Positions 1 through 5,160 of a stretch of 6,110 nucleotides of DNA are shown in pieces. The position numbers and the translations under genes were made by a program. The notes under the pieces were generated by a model. That model had not been told where the DNA came from, made no database searches, and saw only the letters and a program-made list of their open reading frames with translations. Location: positions 1 through 6,110 of the forward strand of contig CAJUBX010000100.1 in assembly GCA_910585165.1 (NCBI GenBank), written 5' to 3'. Source of the DNA: an uncultured Oscillibacter sp. (GTDB lineage Bacteria; Bacillota; Clostridia; Oscillospirales; Oscillospiraceae). Each line of letters opens with the position of its first letter. Positions within the stretch are counted from its first letter, which is position 1.

Positions 1-924
1 GGCACCCTGGGGGAGATTCTGACGGAGAAGTCCGGCAATCTGAACCTGGGCGTGGAGGGCATCATGTTCATGGGCGGCGCTCTGGGCCTGGGAGGCGTGT
101 TCTACTACGAGAAGGCGGCGGGGACCGGAGCCGGCGGCCTTGCAGCCGTGGGCGTCGGCGTCCTCTGCGCCTTCCTGGCGGGGGCCCTGGCCTCCCTGAT
201 TTTCAGCTTTCTCACCATTACCCTCCGTGCCAACCAGAACGTCACCGGCCTGGCCCTGTCCATCTTCGGCACCGGCGTGGGCCAGTTCATCGGCGAATAC
301 ATGCGGGTTCGGGAAAACGGCTATATCTCCATCGGAAACGCCTTGAAGGGCTTTTTCCAGAATTCTCCCTTCCCGGGCTTTTTGCAGAGGATTCCCGTGG
401 TGGGCGGCATTCTCTTTGGCAACAGCGTGTTTTTCTACCTGGGATTGCTGCTGGCCGCCGGGATGTTCTTCTTCCTGAACCGCACCAGGGCGGGGCTCTA
501 TCTTCGCTCTGTGGGCGAGTCCCCCGCCACGGCGGATGCGGCAGGCATCCCCGTGGAACGGTATAAGTACCTGGCCACGGTGATCGGCGGCGGCATTTCC
601 GCCGTGGGCGGCATGGTGTATATCATGACCATCGCCGGGTGCGTCTGGAACCACGAGGGCCTCAGCGGCGTGGGCTGGCTGGCGGTGGCCCTGGTCATCT
701 TCTGCATGTGGCGGCCCCTGTCCGCCATTTGGGGCTCGGTGCTCTTCGGCGCGCTGATGATTTTGTACCTGCGGCTGGTGCTGCCCTTCGTTCCCACCCA
801 GCTTTATAAAATTCTTCCCTATGTGGTGACGGTCATTGTGCTGATTGTCTCCAGCATGCGCAACAACAAGGAGAAGCAGCCCCCCGCCGGGCTGGGCCTG
901 GCCTACTTCCGGGAGGACCGCTGA
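1..924 (+). CDS. ABC transporter permease, nucleoside/simple-sugar type (YufQ/NupQ-like), 5' partial
   Basis: Inner-membrane permease of a BMP-type nucleoside or simple-sugar ABC importer (BPD_transp_2 family), which forms the channel with a second permease, an ATPase and a substrate-binding lipoprotein. The frame is open from base 1. The 307 visible residues begin with the family's N-terminal block (GEILTEKSGNLNLGVEG, residues 4-20), so only roughly 20-30 residues are missing. The GTG at 52 falls inside that block and is not the real start. Hydrophobic segments lie near residues 20-35, 44-72, 78-98, 143-160, 188-212, 224-258 and 268-286. The cytoplasmic loop GLYLRSVGESPATADAAGI (165-183), which contacts the ATPase in this family, is intact, as is the C-terminal LPYVVTVIVLI stretch. 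Family knowledge points to purine nucleosides, but the substrate cannot be read from this subunit. The partner genes should lie upstream, outside the window. A strong terminator follows 25 bp after the stop. Confidence 0.9.
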   Translation, partial: GTLGEILTEKSGNLNLGVEGIMFMGGALGLGGVFYYEKAAGTGAGGLAAVGVGVLCAFLAGALASLIFSFLTITLRANQNVTGLALSIFGTGVGQFIGEYMRVRENGYISIGNALKGFFQNSPFPGFLQRIPVVGGILFGNSVFFYLGLLLAAGMFFFLNRTRAGLYLRSVGESPATADAAGIPVERYKYLATVIGGGISAVGGMVYIMTIAGCVWNHEGLSGVGWLAVALVIFCMWRPLSAIWGSVLFGALMILYLRLVLPFVPTQLYKILPYVVTVIVLIVSSMRNNKEKQPPAGLGLAYFREDR

Positions 925-948
925 GCGTTCTTCCCCCATTTCAATTCC

Positions 949-983
949 CGTCCCGGCCGCCGCAGGCGGCCGGGACGCTTTTT
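949..983 (+). terminator. Intrinsic terminator after the ABC permease
   Basis: A perfect 12-bp GC-rich stem (949-960 pairing with 966-977) has a 5-base loop, CGCAG, and is followed after one base by five T residues (979-983). It starts 25 bp after the permease stop. This is a textbook rho-independent terminator and should end the permease operon before dgt. Confidence 0.9.
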
Positions 984-984
984 G

Positions 985-1016
985 CAAAAAGAAAACCACC
1001 GGAACGGCCGGTGGTT
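985..1016 (-). terminator. Hairpin with the geometry of a minus-strand terminator
   Basis: Bases 994-1002 (AACCACCGG) pair perfectly with 1008-1016 (CCGGTGGTT), a 9-bp stem with a 5-base loop. On the plus strand no T-run follows. On the minus strand the stem runs straight into TTCTTTTTGC, so it looks like a terminator for leftward transcription. Together with the plus-strand terminator, and the TTTTTGCAAAAA palindrome at 979-990 shared between them, it may act as a two-way block. No minus-strand gene in the window needs it: the nearest, the alpha-galactosidase, ends about 1.9 kb away beyond dgt. Confidence 0.55.
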
Positions 1017-1055
1017 ATGATTGGCCGGAAGCGGCGGTCCGGCGGGGAGGAGCGG

Positions 1056-1084
1056 TTGAAAAGCGGCTTGGATTGTGATAAAAT
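1056..1084 (+). promoter_or_regulatory. Probable sigma-A promoter of dgt, extended -10 type
   Basis: A -35 box TTGAAA (1056-1061) is separated by exactly 17 bp from a -10 box TAAAAT (1079-1084), with the extended -10 dinucleotide TG at 1076-1077. Each hexamer differs from consensus at one position. Transcription would start near 1091, giving a leader of about 55-60 bases before dgt. Its position just after the permease terminator fits an independent dgt transcript. No operator palindrome was recognised around it. Confidence 0.75.
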
Positions 1085-1135
1085 ATCATTTACTCCAGAA
1101 AATTCCGCGGGGCCCTTCGGGATACCATTTTTATT

Positions 1136-1142
1136 GAGGAGG
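1136..1142 (+). promoter_or_regulatory. dgt ribosome binding site that decides the start codon
   Basis: GAGGAGG lies one base before the ATG at 1144 and seven bases before the in-frame ATG at 1150. Only the second spacing is workable, so translation most likely begins at 1150, giving MNWTQLLSDFR, which resembles the start of Firmicutes dGTPases as I recall them. Confidence 0.8.
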
Positions 1143-1149
1143 CATGGGG

Positions 1150-2595
1150 ATGAATTGGACGCAGCTGCTCAGCGATTTCCGCCTGGGAGGGGAAATTGAG
1201 GTTCCCTACAACCGGGAGATCGACGGAATGAGCGAGTTTGAAACCGATTACTGGCGCATTGTAGACTGCCCGGCCTTTCGAAGGCTTCAGGACAAGACGC
1301 AGGTGTTTCCCTTGGACAAGAGCGATTTTATCCGCACCAGGCTCACCCACTCGCTGGAGGTTTCCGCGCTGGCCAAACAGCTGGTCGCGATGATTTACAA
1401 GCGGCATCCCCGTGTTCTCCCCGAAGTGAGGAAGCTGTATCCCTTTACCGCCGAAGACGCCCAGGCCGCCGCCGACGTGGTTTCCTGCGCCGGACTGCTG
1501 CATGATATCGGCAACCCGCCCTTTGGGCATTTTGGGGAGGTGGTGCTCCACGCCTGGTTTGAAAACCACCTGAACGAGCTGCGGTATGTAGACAAGGACA
1601 CCGGGCGGGAGGTCTGCCTGTCCGGGGACGAGATCATCGCCGACCTGAAGCACTTCGAGGGCAATGCCCAGGCCTTTCGGCTTTTGACAAAGCTCCACAA
1701 CGTGGACAGCGAATACGGCCTCAACCTCACCGCCGCCGTTTTGAACACCATCGTAAAATACCCCACAGACTCTACCCACATTGATCCGGATGCGGAGAAC
1801 GTCTGCCTCCACAAGCTGGGGTTTTATCAAGCGGACCGGGAGCTCTACGACCAGATCGCCGGGAAGACCGGAACCTGCTTTAACGGTGCGTATCACCGCC
1901 ATCCCCTCACCTTCGTCCTGGAGGCGGCGGACGACATCGCCTACGCCACGGCGGACTTGGAGGACTCCTATAAAAAGGGCCTCTTTACCCTGGACGAATT
2001 CACGGACTTTTTCCGCGGGGAGATTGAAAACGCCGGTTCGCCGGAAAAACCCGCCGCCCTCATTGAGCAGCTGGACAAGTACCGGGAAGACCCCTCGTCT
2101 ACGGAAATTCAGGCGTTCCAGCGGTGGGTAAACTACGCCAGGCACTGGCTGCTTTTCTGCGCTTCCTATGGCTTCTCCTCCAACTACAAGGGCATTATGG
2201 AAGGAACCTACCACGCGGATCTCCTGAAAGGCACCTTCCACGAAAAGACCATGGCGGTCCTCAAAGACGCCATGGTGCGCTTCACCTTCTCCACCTCTGA
2301 AATCGTCCGCCTGGAGCTTTCCGCCGAGACCATTCTGGAGGGACTGATGGAGCGCTTTGTCCCTGCGGCCGTCAACTGGACGGTTTCCAGCTCCAGCCGG
2401 GCTCCCAAGCGGAAATCCGACCAGAAGCTCATGTCCCTGGTTTCGGAAAACCACAGGGCCGCGTATCTTGCCCACCGGCGGGAGGGAGACGACTCTTTCA
2501 ACCTGTATCTCCGGCTGCTGCTGGCGGCGGATTACATCAGCGGGATGACGGATACATACGCGAAAACGCTGTACCAGGAGCTCAGCGGATTTTGA
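1150..2595 (+). CDS. dgt: Deoxyguanosinetriphosphate triphosphohydrolase (dGTPase, HD superfamily)
   Basis: Cytoplasmic enzyme hydrolysing dGTP to deoxyguanosine and tripolyphosphate (EC 3.1.5.1), part of dNTP pool control. The 481-residue length is close to the 505 of E. coli Dgt, with no sign of truncation. Numbered from ATG 1150: the N-terminal signature RRLQDKTQVFPLDKSDFIRTRLTHS (residues 44-68) supplies the first HD histidine, His67. The HD doublet His118-Asp119 sits in LLHDIGNPPFGHFGE, and the last metal ligand, Asp261 or Asp262, lies in AADDIAYATADLEDSYK. FEGNAQAFR (169-177) is the dGTPase-specific block that separates it from general HD phosphohydrolases, and the C-terminal DYISGMTDTYAKTLYQ is also typical. 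It has its own promoter and is bounded upstream by terminators, so it is probably monocistronic. Some dGTPases act in phage defence by depleting dNTPs, but nothing nearby suggests that role here. An alternative start at 1144 is less likely because of its one-base ribosome binding site spacing. Confidence 0.95.
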   Translation: MNWTQLLSDFRLGGEIEVPYNREIDGMSEFETDYWRIVDCPAFRRLQDKTQVFPLDKSDFIRTRLTHSLEVSALAKQLVAMIYKRHPRVLPEVRKLYPFTAEDAQAAADVVSCAGLLHDIGNPPFGHFGEVVLHAWFENHLNELRYVDKDTGREVCLSGDEIIADLKHFEGNAQAFRLLTKLHNVDSEYGLNLTAAVLNTIVKYPTDSTHIDPDAENVCLHKLGFYQADRELYDQIAGKTGTCFNGAYHRHPLTFVLEAADDIAYATADLEDSYKKGLFTLDEFTDFFRGEIENAGSPEKPAALIEQLDKYREDPSSTEIQAFQRWVNYARHWLLFCASYGFSSNYKGIMEGTYHADLLKGTFHEKTMAVLKDAMVRFTFSTSEIVRLELSAETILEGLMERFVPAAVNWTVSSSSRAPKRKSDQKLMSLVSENHRAAYLAHRREGDDSFNLYLRLLLAADYISGMTDTYAKTLYQELSGF

Positions 2596-2646
2596 CCAAC
2601 AGAGGGCTCATTTTCCCGGAGGCTCCTTGAAAACGGCAGAGAGAAA

Positions 2647-2672
2647 GCGGGCCGCCCTGCCGGGCGGCCCGC
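2647..2672. terminator. GC-rich hairpin after dgt, possible terminator
   Basis: A perfect 11-bp stem (2647-2657 with 2662-2672) has a TGCC loop and starts 52 bases after the dgt stop. On the plus strand it is not followed by a T-run. On the minus strand it runs into TTTCTCTCT, a moderately T-rich tail, so it fits the end of the leftward alpha-galactosidase transcript at least as well as the end of dgt. It shares bases 2671-2672 with the next hairpin, so the two compete at their junction. Confidence 0.5.
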
Positions 2673-2704
2673 AGCTTGTCGAAAAAGTCTTTTCGACAAG
2701 CTGC
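2671..2704. repeat. Perfect 15-bp inverted repeat, hairpin 2 of the cluster
   Basis: Bases 2671-2685 (GCAGCTTGTCGAAAA) are the exact reverse complement of 2690-2704, with a 4-base AGTC loop. At 34 bases in total it would form a strong hairpin on either strand. It lies between convergent genes and has no T-run of its own beyond the stem. It may be an unusual terminator part or one copy of a dispersed palindromic repeat; the window alone cannot decide. Confidence 0.85.
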
Positions 2705-2707
2705 TAC

Positions 2708-2741
2708 AAATTTTCAGAACTTCAAAAAGTTCTGAAAATTT
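2708..2741. repeat. Perfect 15-bp inverted repeat, hairpin 3 of the cluster
   Basis: Bases 2708-2722 (AAATTTTCAGAACTT) pair exactly with 2727-2741 around a CAAA loop. It has the same geometry as hairpin 2 (15-bp stem, 4-base loop, 34 bases in total) and lies only three bases from it. The outer stem is AT-rich, so an A-run and a T-run flank the hairpin core on both strands, which would suit two-way termination between the converging genes. Confidence 0.85.
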
Positions 2742-2753
2742 AGGATTTCAATA

Positions 2754-2784
2754 GTGCAGGAAACCCTTCCTGGGTTTCCCGCAC
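2754..2784. repeat. Imperfect 13-bp inverted repeat, hairpin 4 of the cluster
   Basis: Bases 2754-2766 (GTGCAGGAAACCC) pair with 2772-2784 (GGGTTTCCCGCAC) at 12 of 13 positions, with a single A-C mismatch (2758 with 2780) and a TTCCT loop. It is the fourth consecutive hairpin of the cluster. No T-run follows on either strand, so it does not look like a classical terminator by itself. Confidence 0.65.
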
Positions 2785-2890
2785 ACACCCTTCCTTCCCG
2801 TTGAACGACTCTTGCAGGTTTCTCGACACCCGGCAGGGCAGCCCGTTTTTGCTTGCTGGCGGCGGCCCGGGCCTTTAGAAAGGCCGGCGT
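2785..2890. other. Remaining intergenic DNA 3' of the alpha-galactosidase
   Basis: No gene or RNA is recognised here. The only structure is a short hairpin just downstream of the alpha-galactosidase stop (2871-2876 with 2879-2884, extendable by one pair outward), with almost no loop and no T-run in the direction of that gene. A TTTTT run at 2846-2850 follows a three-base-pair GGG/CCC stem, too weak to call a terminator. Confidence 0.4.
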
Positions 2891-5107
2891 TCAGGCTTTC
2901 AGCACATAGATACGGGAATCGAAATCGCAGATGGGCCGCTCATCGGCCTGGCACTCCCCCGCGCCGCTGTCGGTGGTCAGAAGGCCCAGGTTCATCAGCT
3001 CGTCGCCGTAGTGTCCATCGCCGCCGTCCACGCGGTAACAAAGCTCCGGGTCCAGGCCCTGGAGCTTCACCCGGCGGAAGGGACCGTTGGCCTCGCTCAG
3101 CGTCCGGTACCAGCCCACCAGGGCGGTTTTCCGGTCCGGGCTTACCGTCATCCAGGCGGTGAAGTTCCCGTCAAAGGGGGAGAGGAGGCGGTAAAAATCC
3201 CCAAACTGGAGAACCTCCCGGTACTCCTTCATGAAGGCGATCTGCCGCCGGACCTCCTGCCGCTCCTCCTCCGTCAGCTTGTTCAAGTCCAGCTCATAGC
3301 CGAAAGCGCCGAAATAGGCCGCGTTGGCCCGGGTAGGCAGCGGAGCTGTGCGCCTTACCTGGTGGTTGGGGGAGGCGGAGACGTGGGCCCCGATGGAGCT
3401 GATGGGATAGCAGTAGGAGGTGCCGTACTGGATTTTCAGCCGCTCGATGGCGTCGGAGTCGTCGGAGGCCCAGCCCTGGGGGGCGTAGTACAGCATGCCG
3501 GGGTCGAACCGCCCGCCGCCGGAGGCGCAGGACTCGAAGAGGACATGGGGGAAATTCGCGGTCAGCCGCTCATAGAGGCGGTAGACCCCCAGGATGTAGC
3601 GGTGGAACAGCTCCCCCTGACGGTCCGCCGGGAGAGCCTGGGAGTAAGGCTCCGTAATGCTGCGGTTCATATCCCACTTGATGTAGGAGATGTTGGCCCC
3701 GCTGAGGAGCTTTGCCATCTGGTCATAGACGCAGTCCACCACTTCGGGCCGGGAGAAGTCCAGAACGTATTGGTTCCGGCCGTGGGATTCCCGGCGGCCG
3801 GGAACATGGATGACCCAATCCGGGTGGGCCCGGTAGAGGTCCGAGTCCTTGTTGACCATTTCCGGCTCAAACCAGAGGCCGAACTGCATCCCCAAGCCGT
3901 TGATCCGCCGGGCCAGGCCGGCCAGGCCCTCCGGCAGACGGCTTGGGTTGGGAGTCCAGTCTCCCAGGCCCGCGCGGTCGCTGCTCCGCGCCCCAAACCA
4001 GCCGTCGTCCAGAACAAACAGCTCCACGCCGTCCCGGCAGGCGGCCTCGGCGATGGACATCAGCTTATCCTCGGTGAAGTCGAAGTAGGTGGCCTCCCAG
4101 TTGTTGATGAGGATGGGCCGGGGCCTGTCCCGCCACTGCCCCCGGGCCAGGCGGCTGCGGTAGAGCCGGTGGAAGGTCCGGCTCATGGCGTTGCAGCCGT
4201 CGTGGGAGTAGACCATAACCGCCTCGGGGGTCTGGAAGGACTCGCCGGGGGCCAGCTTCCAGTCAAAGCCGAAGGGATTGACGCCCAGAGTGACCCGGAG
4301 GGTATCCCAGGCGTCCACCTCCGCCTGGGCCAGGAAGTTGCCGGAGTAGATAAGGGAGAGGCCGATAACCTCGCCCTTGTCCTCGTCCGTGCCGGGGCGG
4401 CGGAGCATGATAAAGGGGTTATGGTTATGGGAGGAGTTGCCCCGGGCGGACTCCACGGACTGGATGCCCTGCTCCAGCTTCCGGACCTTCATCCAGCGCT
4501 CCCGGGCCCAGGCCCCGGAGAAGTGGACGAATTCATAATCGCTGTCCGGGAGGTCCAGGCACAGGCTCATGGCGTGGGTGAGGTGGAGGTCCATCCCGCC
4601 CCCGTTGACGATACGGGCGGAGCGGGCCAGGGCGGGATAGTCTGCGAAAAGGGTGTAATGCAGGTCCAGGGAGGCGCCCAGCAGCGCATCTTCCAGGCAG
4701 ACGGTAAGAGTTTCGGCCTCGCCGCTGGACTCGCAGTAGGTGGCGGGCAGGCCCTCCAGGGCGGGCTTGCCGGGGGAAACGCTGTGGGACCGGACCACAA
4801 AGTCCGTAATCCGGCTGCCGTTTGGCTGGAGAATCTGCACGGCGGGGCGGCGGTAGTCGGTGGAGCCGTAGGAGGGATACTCCTGCCGGGTGTGCTCCAG
4901 GGAGAACTGCTTGTCCCCCTCAAAGACACAGGAGCTCATGGGCCGCTGCCGCATCTCCAGCAGGTGATCAAAGCTCTCCCGGTCCCGGATGGCCCGGCCA
5001 AAGTACAGCTGTCCCAGGCTCCCGTTGGGGAGCACCTTCATAATGTAGCTGATTTGGCCGTTGGTCAGGTGAAAGGTCTTGGTGCTCTCGTGGTAAATGA
5101 CGCTCAT
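2891..5107 (-). CDS. Alpha-galactosidase, glycoside hydrolase family 36
   Basis: Releases terminal alpha-1,6-linked galactose from melibiose, raffinose and stachyose (EC 3.2.1.22) with retention of configuration. At 738 residues it has the normal length of the tetrameric AgaA/RafA-type GH36 enzymes and looks intact. Domains: N-terminal beta-sandwich (about 1-330), catalytic TIM barrel (about 331-650), C-terminal beta-sandwich (about 650-738). Visible motifs are NNWEATYFDF (335-344), LFVLDDGWFG (363-372), LWFEPEMVNKDSDLY (411-425) and GRNQYVLDF (443-451). The nucleophile is Asp479 in YIKWDMN. ESCASGGGRFD (525-535) is the substrate-binding loop. The acid/base is most likely Asp549 in WASDDSD, judged by its 70-residue spacing from the nucleophile as in Geobacillus AgaA. 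There is no signal peptide, so it acts in the cytoplasm on imported oligosaccharides; no sugar transporter gene is adjacent on its strand. The start is supported by AAGGAGG nine bases upstream. It lies 53 bp after a helicase gene and may be read from the same transcript. The name aga, rafA or melA would be arbitrary. Confidence 0.96.
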   Translation of the reverse strand: MSVIYHESTKTFHLTNGQISYIMKVLPNGSLGQLYFGRAIRDRESFDHLLEMRQRPMSSCVFEGDKQFSLEHTRQEYPSYGSTDYRRPAVQILQPNGSRITDFVVRSHSVSPGKPALEGLPATYCESSGEAETLTVCLEDALLGASLDLHYTLFADYPALARSARIVNGGGMDLHLTHAMSLCLDLPDSDYEFVHFSGAWARERWMKVRKLEQGIQSVESARGNSSHNHNPFIMLRRPGTDEDKGEVIGLSLIYSGNFLAQAEVDAWDTLRVTLGVNPFGFDWKLAPGESFQTPEAVMVYSHDGCNAMSRTFHRLYRSRLARGQWRDRPRPILINNWEATYFDFTEDKLMSIAEAACRDGVELFVLDDGWFGARSSDRAGLGDWTPNPSRLPEGLAGLARRINGLGMQFGLWFEPEMVNKDSDLYRAHPDWVIHVPGRRESHGRNQYVLDFSRPEVVDCVYDQMAKLLSGANISYIKWDMNRSITEPYSQALPADRQGELFHRYILGVYRLYERLTANFPHVLFESCASGGGRFDPGMLYYAPQGWASDDSDAIERLKIQYGTSYCYPISSIGAHVSASPNHQVRRTAPLPTRANAAYFGAFGYELDLNKLTEEERQEVRRQIAFMKEYREVLQFGDFYRLLSPFDGNFTAWMTVSPDRKTALVGWYRTLSEANGPFRRVKLQGLDPELCYRVDGGDGHYGDELMNLGLLTTDSGAGECQADERPICDFDSRIYVLKA

Positions 5108-5116
5108 AGAGGGTGG

Positions 5117-5123
5117 CCTCCTT
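5117..5123 (-). promoter_or_regulatory. Ribosome binding site of the alpha-galactosidase
   Basis: On the minus strand AAGGAGG lies nine bases before the ATG at 5107, confirming that start. An overlapping ATG at 5124-5126 is in a different frame and is not used for this protein. Confidence 0.8.
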
Positions 5124-5133
5124 CATATGGTGT

Positions 5134-5149
5134 GCGGCTTGAAAGCCGC
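5134..5149 (-). other. Short hairpin between helicase stop and alpha-galactosidase ribosome binding site
   Basis: GCGGCTT (5134-5140) and AAGCCGC (5143-5149) are perfect inverted arms with two bases between them, so about six pairs can form with a TGAA loop. On the minus strand no T-run follows; the AAGGAGG site begins 11 bases beyond. It therefore does not look like a terminator, which leaves read-through from the helicase into the alpha-galactosidase possible. It could affect translation or mRNA processing, but that is speculative. Confidence 0.35.
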
Positions 5150-5160
5150 CGCCGGTTATC

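Noticed and set aside
1112..1132. Possible attenuator or riboswitch in the dgt leader
   Set aside because: Only a three-base-pair CCC/GGG stem precedes the T-rich ATTTTTATT stretch, and the leader of about 55-60 bases is too short for any riboswitch class I know.
1090..2475. Long minus-strand open frame (461 codons) opposite dgt
   Set aside because: It is fully antisense to a gene with all dGTPase motifs. The translation is rich in Gly, Val, Arg and Gln with no family resemblance, as expected for a mirror frame of a high-GC gene.
1150..2595. dgt as part of a phage-defence system
   Set aside because: Although dGTPases can deplete dNTPs during infection, this one has a normal housekeeping length and motif set and no defence, toxin or mobile genes beside it in the window.
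2641..2790. CRISPR array or tandem repeats at the hairpin cluster
   Set aside because: The four palindromes differ in sequence and are not regularly spaced repeats with spacers; only stem geometry is shared between two of them.
2812..3162. Plus-strand open frame of 116 codons overlapping the 3' end of the alpha-galactosidase
   Set aside because: Mostly antisense to the GH36 C-terminal domain, Arg/Pro/Gly-rich, and without a recognisable ribosome binding site in a suitable position.
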